Notes under the pieces: generated by a model
Told to the model about the DNA's origin: nothing
Databases searched by the model: none
What the model saw: the letters and a program-made list of their open reading frames with translations, nothing else
Shown: in pieces, positions 1-6,558 of the stretch
Layout of the letters: every line of letters starts with the position of its first letter
Position numbering within the stretch: the first letter of the stretch is position 1
Origin: Oscillospiraceae bacterium
GTDB lineage: Bacteria > Bacillota > Clostridia > UMGS1883
Assembly: GCA_022508735.1 (NCBI GenBank)
Contig: JAFLUQ010000082.1
Span: 1 to 10,059, forward strand
DNA: 10,059 nt
Direction: 5' to 3'
Program-made: the position numbers and the translations under genes

Positions 1-11
1 TTGCCATAAAA

Positions 12-51
12 ATATGCACCTCCAAAAGCGTCTAACTTTTGGGGTGCATAT
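12..51. terminator. Terminator-like hairpin
   Basis: Arms 12-28 and 36-51 form 16 base pairs with one bulged T at 21 and a 7-nt loop. On the minus strand the stem is followed at once by four to five T residues. On the plus strand the nearest T-run (65-74) is about 13 nt away. It could end a gene lying left of the window, act bidirectionally, or be a dispersed repeat. No gene is visible on either side within the window to decide which. Confidence 0.35.
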
Positions 52-86
52 CATAAATGGCGGATTTCTTTTTTAGCCCCTAAGCT

Positions 87-165
87 ACGAACGAAAATCA
101 CCACTCGGCGTACCTATGTACGCCGTCGGGAGGGTTTGCGCAGGCGCAAACTGATTTTCGTCCGT
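87..165. repeat. Three-way-junction palindromic element
   Basis: An outer stem pairs 87-100 with 152-165 (13 of 14 pairs, one A-C mismatch at 90/162). Inside it are two perfect hairpins: 106-113 with 118-125 (8 bp, loop CTAT) and 134-141 with 144-151 (8 bp, of which 7 can close a realistic loop). This nested design is typical of dispersed intergenic palindromic elements (REP/MITE-like) or of a structured RNA. From memory, similar palindromes recur in gut Clostridia and generate spurious predicted peptides, but I cannot verify that here. No terminal duplication or transposase is visible. Confidence 0.6.
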
Positions 166-237
166 TCTGCACGATTTTTTCGGCCGGCCCCTGTGCTTCC
201 ACACTACAAAGCGAGTTTTTTTACGGCCTCTTTTTAC

Positions 238-255
238 TGTGCAAAAAATTGTACA
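238..255. promoter_or_regulatory. Operator-like inverted repeat, copy 1
   Basis: Half-sites TGTGC (238-242) and GTACA (251-255) flank an 8-nt A/T spacer. The reverse complement of the site at 6278-6295 matches this one at 15 of 17 positions. It ends 8 nt before the -35 hexamer at 264, centred about 52 nt upstream of the expected transcription start. That is a usual place for an activator, although repression by DNA bending is possible. The binding protein is unknown and is not encoded in the window. Confidence 0.5.
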
Positions 256-263
256 TATGACTG

Positions 264-292
264 TTGAATAATGTGAGGAAAAAGAATATAAT
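264..292 (+). promoter_or_regulatory. Sigma-A-type promoter of first operon
   Basis: A -35 hexamer TTGAAT (264-269) and a perfect -10 hexamer TATAAT (287-292) are separated by 17 nt. Transcription would begin near 299-300, giving a leader of roughly 23 nt before the ATG at 323. This is the only convincing promoter ahead of the block of genes that runs to 6275. Confidence 0.7.
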
Positions 293-322
293 AAGCTCAC
301 AAAAACAAAGGGAGGAATGTTC

Positions 323-481
323 ATGTTCTATATTTTAACGGCATTTTTCGGCTTTTTATCCATACCGGGGGTCATTATTGGCGCAAGCCTCAGGGGCAAC
401 ACGCTGCTTTACATCAGCGCCTGCGGCTATGTGATATCGTTCGCCATTGACAAACTCTGCGGCAGTGCGGGCAGCAAATAA
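323..481 (+). CDS. Small two-helix membrane peptide (52 aa)
   Basis: This short gene has a strong ribosome binding site, GGGAGG at 310-315, seven bases before ATG 323. An in-frame ATG at 317 sits too close to that site to be used. The product is 52 residues and mostly hydrophobic. Residues about 2-20 and 28-42 are probable membrane helices separated by a short polar turn containing Ser-Leu-Arg-Gly-Asn, and the tail is short and lysine-ended. It is the first gene after the promoter at 264-292 and lies 16 nt upstream of another membrane protein gene, with which it is surely co-transcribed. I do not recognise a family. It could be a membrane anchor or partner for the next protein, or a toxin-like or holin-like peptide; nothing in the sequence decides between these. 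Confidence 0.7.
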   Translation: MFYILTAFFGFLSIPGVIIGASLRGNTLLYISACGYVISFAIDKLCGSAGSK

Positions 482-497
482 AGAGGAGGTATATTAA

Positions 498-932
498 ATG
501 ATCATCAGAAATTCACCCGTTCCCAATTTCTACGGCGATGGTAACCAGAAGGAAATAATCGACGAAAAAACCGGCAAGAGATACATCGTCCGCAACAGGC
601 CGGTGAAAAACTTTTACGGCGATGACGAATATCAGCAGGAGATAATCGAGCTGGGCGGCAGCAGCGAACCCGTGACCGCCGAGGACGTGCACAACTACAG
701 CCTGTTCATGGGCTACGGCAGCGCCTTTTTGATGTGCTGGGTCATAGGCTTTCTATCCACCTCTCACCTTTTTGAGTGGACGTGGTGGCTTGCCGTGGGT
801 ATAACCGCTTTCGTTCTTATAAAAACCATACTTAAGGATATAGCGGCGTTTCTTAGAGGCCTCTACTTTATAGGCGCTATGGCGGGGCTTATCAACTCGT
901 TTATCGCGTTTTTATGTTACTGCACCGGATAA
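498..932 (+). CDS. Three-helix membrane protein with duplicated N-terminal motif
   Basis: The start is well supported by AGAGGAGGT at 482-490, seven bases before ATG. The 144-aa product has a polar N-terminal half carrying two copies of a motif of the form I-x-R-N-x-P-V-x-N-F-Y-G-D followed by E-I-I. Copy one is residues 2-21 and copy two residues 30-50, a 28-residue period with one inserted residue. The second half has three probable membrane helices at about 71-89, 95-113 and 121-141. There is no signal peptide, so the repeats probably sit at the cytoplasmic face. The gene follows the 52-aa membrane peptide and precedes the nuclease-helicase by 30 nt, so it may link that enzyme to the membrane (inference). 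I do not recognise the family. Confidence 0.85.
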   Translation: MIIRNSPVPNFYGDGNQKEIIDEKTGKRYIVRNRPVKNFYGDDEYQQEIIELGGSSEPVTAEDVHNYSLFMGYGSAFLMCWVIGFLSTSHLFEWTWWLAVGITAFVLIKTILKDIAAFLRGLYFIGAMAGLINSFIAFLCYCTG

Positions 933-962
933 TTATTCGGCGGCGGGCAAAGGAGATAATTT

Positions 963-3900
963 ATGAAGGATAAAGAGATAAGAAATATTCTGATCGCTTT
1001 TTTGAAGGCCCGGTGCCGTGAGGTGCGCATATATAACGAAAAAAGCATAGGCTCCGCCGTTTGTGATGTTATGGCGGTGACGGATAAGCTTATAGGCTTT
1101 GAGATAAAAAGCGACGGCGACAATTACCAAAGGCTGGATAGACAGATATATCCTTATAATAAATTCTTTGATAAAATTTATATCGTCGTCAGCCGAAGGC
1201 ACATTGCCAGCGCGGAGGCTAAAGTCCCGAAGCACTGGGGCATTATTTATATTGTTGACGACGGGGTGGAGATCGCCAGAAAAGCCGGGGAAAACGAGTA
1301 TGTTTCAAGAAGGAACCAGCTGTCGCTGTTATGGAAGCTTGAGCTGAAAAACCTGCTCGTAAAAAACCATCTGCCCTTGTTTGCCCAGAGGGAAAAGGGG
1401 TATATAGCGGATAAAATAGCCCAGATCGTGGAGGACAGAATTCTCGGCCCTCAGATCGCAGAGGAGCTGCTGCGCCGGGATTATTCCATATATAACGCGG
1501 AGGACTACACCACCTACAGCAGGCAGGAGGCGTTTCGGGATATTCCCGCGCTGGATATTATAGACACGCTCTCTGAGGCGAATTTTGAGCAGATAACCCT
1601 GGATAAGTGGATAGGTATCTACAAGCAGGCAAAAGAGGTTCAAAAAGAAAAGGGGACGATCTATGTAAAAGAAGCCGTGGAAAGGACGCCCCATGAGATC
1701 ACATATGAAAATATAGAGGTATCTCTCGGCGCACCGTGGGTGAGTGTTGACATTGTGAATGAGTTCGCGAATAATTTCTTTCTCAAAAGAGATAAGTGCT
1801 ACCGAATTCTGGTGGAGCATGAACCGATCACCGGCGCGTGGTTCGTGAATGAAAAGCGCGGCTTCAGAAACTCGAATATCGACGCGAAATACGGCACCCT
1901 CAGATATAACGCGCTGTATATACTTGAGGCCACATTGAATCTCAGGGAGATAAAGATATATGACGACGACGGAAAGCTCAGCGAGGCGGATACGATCGCG
2001 GTGCTTGAAAAGCAAAGGCTCATAAACGAGGAATTTAAAGCCTGGGTCTGGGAGGACGAGGACAGAAGGTGGCGGATAGAAGAGGCCTACAACAAAATGT
2101 TTGCCGGCTTAAGCCAAGAGAGGTTTGACGGGAGCGGGCTGACCTTCCCTGAAATGGCCCCGGAATACGACCTCTACGACTATCAGAGAGACGCCGCGGC
2201 GCGGATCATATCCACAAAAAACACGCTGCTGGCCTTTGACGTGGGCGCGGGCAAAACATATATCATGATCGCCGCGGCAATGAAAATGCGGGAAATGGGA
2301 ATATCGCAAAAAAATATGTTTGTGGTGCCGAACAACATCGTCGGCCAGTGGGAGAAGATATTCACCTCGCTGTACCCAAGGGCAAAGGTGCTCACCATAG
2401 AGCCGAAGACCTTTAAGCCCGAGATGCGCCAAAAGGCCCTCGGGCAGATGCAAAAGGGAGATTATGACGGCATAATCATCGCATACAGCTGCTTTGAAAT
2501 GATACCCCTGTCTATTGAATATCTGACGGACGATATGGAGGAGCAGGCGGGCAGGATCAACGACGCCATAAAGGACCTCAGAAGCGGCAAAAGCCATTCC
2601 TGGGGAGAATCGGCCTTAAGGCGCGAGATACAGAATATAGAAATGCTGGCGAAGGAGCTCCTTAAAAGCGCGCAAAAGAAAGCTAAAGAGATCACCTTTG
2701 ACTCGCTTGAGATCAACACTGTCTTTCTTGACGAGGCGCACAACTTCAAAAACATTCCGCTTCACACTAAGCTGAGGAATCTGCGCGGCATAAATACCAA
2801 GGGCTCGAAAAACTGCCTTGAAATGCTGCAGAAGATACGCTGCGTTCAGCGGCAAAACAACGGCCGCGGAGCCGTGCTCGCCACAGGAACGCCGCTGTGC
2901 AACTCCATCTCAGACGCCTACACAATGCAGATGTATCTGCAATACGACGATTTGGCCCGAAATCATCTTGATCAGTTTGACAACTGGGTGAAGACCTTCG
3001 CGAGGCCCGAGCAGGTGTGCGAGGTCGACGTTACCGCCGCAAATTTCCGGTTCGTCACCAGATTTGCCAAGTTTTTTAATCTGCCTGAGCTGGCAAGGAT
3101 GTTTTCGGGGATCGCCGTTTTTCATTCTATGGACGACGCCGACGGACTGCCCGACGTCGCGGAATATACCGACGTCACGGTGAAAAAGAGCGATGAGCTG
3201 GGCGCGTATATGCAGAAGATATGTGAGCGCACAGAGGCCATACGTAAAGGAGAAGTGGTTTCGTCCTGCGATAATATGCTTAAGGTCAGCACAGACGGAA
3301 GAAAGGCGGCCCTTGATTTGACGCTGGTGGGGGAGGAGCAGCCCTACAACGAGTATTCAAAGCTGGTTCGGTGCGCGGAGCAGGTAATGGAGGTATATGA
3401 AAGAAACCAGGGCTGCTCTCAGCTCATATTCTGCGACTACTCCACTCCCAAGGCCAATGAATTCAATGTTTACGCCAAAATAAAGGAGCTTCTCGTGGAG
3501 CGGGGCATTCCCGAAAAGGAGATCGCCTTTGTGCACAGCTATAAGAGCGAGAGCACCCGGCTCAAGATGTATGAGGAGGTAAACAGCGCGAAGATAAGGG
3601 TATTGATAGGCTCTACCTTTAAGCTCGGCATAGGCGCCAACGTTCAGACCAAGCTGAAGGCGGTGCACCATCTTGACGTGCCCTGGCGGCCAGCCGACAT
3701 GACCCAGCGCGAGGGCAGGATCCTGCGCAGGGGGAATGAAAACAAGGAGGTCACTATCTACCGTTATATCGCAAAAGGGAGCTTCGATTCCTATTCATGG
3801 CAGATACTCGAGGCCAAGCAGAGGTTCATATCGCAGTTTTTGAGCGGAAGCCCCTACCAGAGGAGCATTGAGGACTTAGACAATAACGTGCTTTCCTACG

Positions 3901-4538
3901 CGGAGGTGAAGGCGATAGCCCTGTCTGACCCGATTATGAAGAGGATAGCCGAAAAGGAAAACGAGATAAAGACCTTAGAGATCATAGTCAATAAGCATAT
4001 GGAAATGAAGAAGGAGCTGAAAGAGCGGCTCGCGGAGCTGGAAACGGAGCTCCCCGCGGCAAAGGCCAGGCTCGACCGCACGGTGGAGAACAGGGCATAC
4101 TTAAAAAACATATCTCATGATAAGTACCTGAGCGAGATCGCGAAATACCGCGGCATTCTGACGGAAAAGTATATAAAGGCCAGCTCCCCCGGGGCGAAGC
4201 TGTTCACCTTTCTCGGCTTTAAGGTGATTTTGGCTGAGACGGGGAAGGACGGAAAAGCCTTTATCACCTTAAACCGGAACGAGGTGAGCTACCGGCTTGA
4301 AATGGGCGAGTCCGCCGCGGGTAATCTCAAAAGGATAACGAACCTTTTAACGGGCTTCAGCAAAACGGTAAAGGCTGAGCAGGAAGTCTTTCAAAAAAAG
4401 CAAAAGGAATATGACGAAACAAAAATTTCGCTTGAGCTCCCCGGCGACCAGTACGACAGGCTCGTGCAGTGCAAAAAGGAATTGGAAGAACTTATGTGTG
4501 CCGCCGAAAGAAGCAGCATGATAAATGAGAAAGGGTGA
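963..4538 (+). CDS. Sce7726-like nuclease fused to SNF2-type helicase
   Basis: The 1191-aa protein begins at an ATG preceded by AAAGGAGA. Residues 1-170 resemble the Sce7726/MmcB-like PD-(D/E)XK nuclease family: Asp35, then Glu47-Ile-Lys49-Ser-Asp, an RLDRQ segment, and the FDKIYIVV and VPKHWGI blocks. Residues about 230-380 resemble the linker seen before helicase domains in large proteins of conjugative elements. The superfamily 2 motor follows: Walker A GAGKT 428-432, DEAH 590-593, TGTP 641-644, then the C-terminal lobe with GSTFKLGIGAN (883-893) and QREGRILRRG (915-924) with its arginine finger residues. Residues about 990-1045 and 1130-1180 are likely coiled coils. It should translocate on or remodel DNA using ATP, with the N-terminal domain able to cut DNA. 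Relatives on mobile elements often carry an adenine methylase; no NPPY-type motif is present here. The nuclease activity is inferred. Confidence 0.92.
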   Translation: MKDKEIRNILIAFLKARCREVRIYNEKSIGSAVCDVMAVTDKLIGFEIKSDGDNYQRLDRQIYPYNKFFDKIYIVVSRRHIASAEAKVPKHWGIIYIVDDGVEIARKAGENEYVSRRNQLSLLWKLELKNLLVKNHLPLFAQREKGYIADKIAQIVEDRILGPQIAEELLRRDYSIYNAEDYTTYSRQEAFRDIPALDIIDTLSEANFEQITLDKWIGIYKQAKEVQKEKGTIYVKEAVERTPHEITYENIEVSLGAPWVSVDIVNEFANNFFLKRDKCYRILVEHEPITGAWFVNEKRGFRNSNIDAKYGTLRYNALYILEATLNLREIKIYDDDGKLSEADTIAVLEKQRLINEEFKAWVWEDEDRRWRIEEAYNKMFAGLSQERFDGSGLTFPEMAPEYDLYDYQRDAAARIISTKNTLLAFDVGAGKTYIMIAAAMKMREMGISQKNMFVVPNNIVGQWEKIFTSLYPRAKVLTIEPKTFKPEMRQKALGQMQKGDYDGIIIAYSCFEMIPLSIEYLTDDMEEQAGRINDAIKDLRSGKSHSWGESALRREIQNIEMLAKELLKSAQKKAKEITFDSLEINTVFLDEAHNFKNIPLHTKLRNLRGINTKGSKNCLEMLQKIRCVQRQNNGRGAVLATGTPLCNSISDAYTMQMYLQYDDLARNHLDQFDNWVKTFARPEQVCEVDVTAANFRFVTRFAKFFNLPELARMFSGIAVFHSMDDADGLPDVAEYTDVTVKKSDELGAYMQKICERTEAIRKGEVVSSCDNMLKVSTDGRKAALDLTLVGEEQPYNEYSKLVRCAEQVMEVYERNQGCSQLIFCDYSTPKANEFNVYAKIKELLVERGIPEKEIAFVHSYKSESTRLKMYEEVNSAKIRVLIGSTFKLGIGANVQTKLKAVHHLDVPWRPADMTQREGRILRRGNENKEVTIYRYIAKGSFDSYSWQILEAKQRFISQFLSGSPYQRSIEDLDNNVLSYAEVKAIALSDPIMKRIAEKENEIKTLEIIVNKHMEMKKELKERLAELETELPAAKARLDRTVENRAYLKNISHDKYLSEIAKYRGILTEKYIKASSPGAKLFTFLGFKVILAETGKDGKAFITLNRNEVSYRLEMGESAAGNLKRITNLLTGFSKTVKAEQEVFQKKQKEYDETKISLELPGDQYDRLVQCKKELEELMCAAERSSMINEKG

Positions 4539-5481
4539 GAAAATAGTGGAAATTTCCGACGTAAAATCTCCAAACATCGTGTACCATGTGAAGGTGGAGG
4601 CCCATTCCTCGATCGACCGCATTGGCCGGCTGGTAGAAAAGGACTATCTTTACTCCGACATCTTCTTTACCCACAAAGAGGCCTATGAGGAGGGCCTGTC
4701 GAGGCTCATAGAGAAGCTCGGGCGGCTGTATGAGTTATCTGAGTACCGCACCGGCCTTACGATGGAGGATTTTATCAATGACAGGCAGGCATGGTATGAG
4801 TTTACTGTTATGGAGATCGACCTCGAGGCGGCAAAGACCTATGATTACAGGGCCGCAAAGCCGAATTCGGGCTTTCGCCTTGCGAACCGCCCGCCTTATC
4901 TGGAATACTCCTACAGTCACAGCGGCGAGCTGCTTGAGTGCAATTACGTTTATTGCTTCGCCGACTTCAATGAAGTCGGCAACTCCGGCACGATGTCGTC
5001 TTTAAAATACCGCCCGGGCGACGAGCTGCCCGGAGCAGGGCGAAAATTTAAGCCCGGCGATCTTGTTCGGCTCGTAAGGCCTTGTTTTTCGCACGAGTAC
5101 CGGAGCTTGTTTGATACTGAACAGATATTTGTGGTGATGGAGACCCCGAAACGTGATAAGGAGGGCCTTTTGATATCAAATACCTATTATATCGAAACGG
5201 TTTCGGAATACGGTGATTATTTTTGGAACTTTAATTTCAATAATTATGCTAATGATATACATGAAAGCGAATTGCAGCCCTATAGCGGCGAGCTGCCCGA
5301 GGGCAGCCCTCTTCTGTTTTTGCAGCGGCTTGCCCGCGGCGGATTTGGAGACCGGCGCAAACAAGCTGATATTGTGGCAAAGCTCGAGAGCGGCGAAATA
5401 TCATTCAGAGACTCCGTGATGCGGAAGGATATCCCGGAGCTGAATGACGGTGTGTTCGCGGGGGAGGAAAAAGAAAAATGA
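4525..5481 (+). CDS. Hypothetical protein, first of two tandem paralogues
   Basis: The 318-aa product is soluble, with no signal peptide or membrane helix. It aligns end to end, with low identity, to the product of the next gene. Shared blocks are an N-terminal VYxVK strand followed by a GRL segment, a Y-x-H-S-G motif (130-134), RPGDELP (163-169), FKPGDLV (175-181), HESEL (246-250) and YSGELP (253-258). The FKxGD-V block followed by alternating strands suggests a small SH3-like beta-barrel, but this is only inference. The ATG at 4525 overlaps the helicase gene by 14 nt and has a weak binding site. An in-frame GTG at 4546, better placed behind GGGTGAG (4533-4539), would give 311 aa and may be the true start. 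The tight overlap suggests translational coupling to the helicase. Function unknown. Confidence 0.87.
   Translation: MRKGEKIVEISDVKSPNIVYHVKVEAHSSIDRIGRLVEKDYLYSDIFFTHKEAYEEGLSRLIEKLGRLYELSEYRTGLTMEDFINDRQAWYEFTVMEIDLEAAKTYDYRAAKPNSGFRLANRPPYLEYSYSHSGELLECNYVYCFADFNEVGNSGTMSSLKYRPGDELPGAGRKFKPGDLVRLVRPCFSHEYRSLFDTEQIFVVMETPKRDKEGLLISNTYYIETVSEYGDYFWNFNFNNYANDIHESELQPYSGELPEGSPLLFLQRLARGGFGDRRKQADIVAKLESGEISFRDSVMRKDIPELNDGVFAGEEKEK
4960..4980. other. Perfect intragenic hairpin
   Basis: Nine bases at 4960-4968 are perfectly complementary to 4972-4980, leaving a 3-nt loop (AAT). It lies inside the first paralogue gene and encodes residues ADFNEVG. No T-run follows, so it is not a standard terminator. 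It may be incidental to codon choice, or it may act as an mRNA processing or pausing structure. Confidence 0.4.
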
Positions 5482-6275
5482 GGGTGTATCTTGTTAAATA
5501 CCATGTATATGAGGATATTTACGGAAGGCTGATGGATCAGGGAAGCCTGAGAGGCAGCGTGGTTTTTGCGGACCGTGAAAGGGCGCTTGAATTCGCAAAG
5601 GGCGAGATCGGAGACTGGCTCAGAGATAGCAAGCCGAGACCCGGGCATATATGGGGCGGCATCACAATTACGGAGCGTGACACCGAGGATGACGCGTTAA
5701 AAATTGAGTGGTGGTACGACCACAGCGGCAGGCTGAAGGAGAGGCTTGTTTTTGATGAGAATGAGTGCGGCTATGATATTCGCCCCGGAGACGAGCTGCC
5801 CCAGGCCGGAACGAGGTTCAAAAAGGGAGATATAGTGGAGCTCATGGGCGGCTGCCCCGGCAATGTATATGTTGTGGCGGGCACGCCCTTAAAGCCTGAG
5901 CCGCCGCGGCTGTGGGAAAATATATACGCTGTCGCCTGTATAGAGGAGTGCGGCGGCTACTGGTGTCACGGCCACGTTCACGAGAGCGAGATGAAAAAAT
6001 ACTCCGGGGAGCTTCCCGACGGATATGATATACTTTCTAAGCTGTATAAAGACGAATTTAGAATAAGCCTGCGGCGGCTGAAGGAAATATTCGGCGAACA
6101 TCTCACGGGGAACGGGGCCGCTCAGGCGGTAATAAAACGCCGGGGCCTCAGCGACGACAGCACGGATACCGGGGAGCTGCTCTTGTGCATGCTTCAGAGC
6201 GGCGCGCTGGATATACGCGGCAGCGTTACCTCATGGCGCAAGGCGGAGAAAATATATGACTCCGCGGAAGGCTGA
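5478..6275 (+). CDS. Hypothetical protein, second of two tandem paralogues
   Basis: The gene starts in a 4-nt ATGA overlap with the stop of its upstream paralogue, so the two are translationally coupled. The 265-aa soluble product shares with it the N-terminal VYLVK and GRL segment, the Y-D-H-S-G motif (80-84), RPGDELP (102-108), FKKGDIV (114-120), a YVVAGTP strand resembling the other's FVVMETP, HESEM (168-172) and YSGELP (175-180). The C-terminal 85 residues are helical and differ from the first paralogue. Cysteines at 97, 126, 154 and 158 plus the nearby Cys163 and His164-His168 could bind a metal, though no clean finger is visible. It is the last gene of the first operon. I do not recognise the family; the arrangement suggests a heterodimer or related subunits working with the nuclease-helicase (inference). 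Confidence 0.88.
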   Translation: MRVYLVKYHVYEDIYGRLMDQGSLRGSVVFADRERALEFAKGEIGDWLRDSKPRPGHIWGGITITERDTEDDALKIEWWYDHSGRLKERLVFDENECGYDIRPGDELPQAGTRFKKGDIVELMGGCPGNVYVVAGTPLKPEPPRLWENIYAVACIEECGGYWCHGHVHESEMKKYSGELPDGYDILSKLYKDEFRISLRRLKEIFGEHLTGNGAAQAVIKRRGLSDDSTDTGELLLCMLQSGALDIRGSVTSWRKAEKIYDSAEG

Positions 6276-6277
6276 AC

Positions 6278-6295
6278 AGTACAGTTTTTTGTACA
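6278..6295. promoter_or_regulatory. Operator-like inverted repeat, copy 2
   Basis: Half-sites AGTAC (6278-6282) and GTACA (6291-6295) flank an 8-nt spacer with six T residues. This is the copy at 238-255 in inverted orientation. Here it covers the expected -35 position of the second promoter, centred about 31 nt before the expected start. That fits a repressor or an activator that replaces a weak -35 element. The centre-to-start distance differs from copy 1 by about 21 nt, two DNA turns. Confidence 0.5.
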
Positions 6296-6302
6296 CTAAA
6301 TA

Positions 6303-6311
6303 TGTTATAAT
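6303..6311 (+). promoter_or_regulatory. Extended -10 promoter of second operon
   Basis: A perfect TATAAT (6306-6311) is preceded by TG one base upstream (6303-6304), giving an extended -10 element. No good -35 hexamer lies at 16-18 nt spacing; that position is occupied by the operator-like repeat. Transcription would start near 6318, just before the ribosome binding site at 6328-6334. It lies in the only substantial gap between genes after 481. Confidence 0.65.
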
Positions 6312-6342
6312 GTAGTTACAAAATAAAGAGAGGACGATCTAT

Positions 6343-6543
6343 ATGTATCAAGTAAACTCAACCATGCAGCTCTGCGTTACCTGCGAGCACTACGTCGGGC
6401 CGCGGGAGCCGTACTGCTTTGTAGCCGTAAAGTTTGAAAGCACGTCGGAAAGGGGCAAGTGCTATGAGACCTTTCCCTCCGGCGTGCCCGCGTACCCGAT
6501 GGGCGGCTGCCCAAGGTGGCGCATGTGGGGCGCGCTGAAATAA
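6343..6543 (+). CDS. Small cysteine-rich protein (66 aa), possible zinc binder
   Basis: This 66-aa protein follows GAGAGGA at 6328-6334 and is the first gene of the second operon. It has five cysteines: Cys11-x2-Cys14 in a CVTCEHY context, then Cys25, Cys40 and Cys56, the last within GGCPRWRMW. A CxxC pair with later cysteines is typical of small zinc-ribbon-like or rubredoxin-knuckle folds, so metal binding is plausible though the spacing is not one I can name. There is no signal peptide or membrane segment. The neighbouring gene starts 15 nt downstream. Because the operon has an operator-like site and this is its first product, a regulatory role is possible, but no DNA-binding helix is evident. 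Family not recognised. Confidence 0.75.
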   Translation: MYQVNSTMQLCVTCEHYVGPREPYCFVAVKFESTSERGKCYETFPSGVPAYPMGGCPRWRMWGALK

Positions 6544-6558
6544 AAGAGGGGGAGAGCA

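Noticed and set aside
85..324. Minus-strand reading frame of 79 codons in the left intergenic region
   Set aside because: Its C-terminal half is a translation of the palindromic element at 87-165, it runs antisense through the promoter, and it ends at the start of a well-supported plus-strand gene. It is best explained as a spurious frame.
1329..2015. Long minus-strand frame inside the helicase gene (228 codons)
   Set aside because: It lies opposite a clearly coding region with recognised domains, shows no recognisable motif of its own, and has no promoter or binding site that I can see.
963..4538. Helicase gene as a DNA methylase-helicase of the conjugative-element type
   Set aside because: No NPPY/DPPY methylase motif or SAM-binding glycine motif is visible; the N-terminal region matches a nuclease pattern instead.
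6278..6295. Inverted repeat as an intrinsic terminator for the first operon
   Set aside because: The stem is only about 5-6 bp and AT-rich, the T-run is in the loop instead of after the stem, and the sequence matches the site at 238-255, so an operator is the better reading.
6291..6311. TTGTAC (6289-6294) as the -35 element of the second promoter
   Set aside because: It would leave only an 11-nt spacer to TATAAT, too short for a standard promoter; the TG before the -10 makes an extended -10 promoter more likely.
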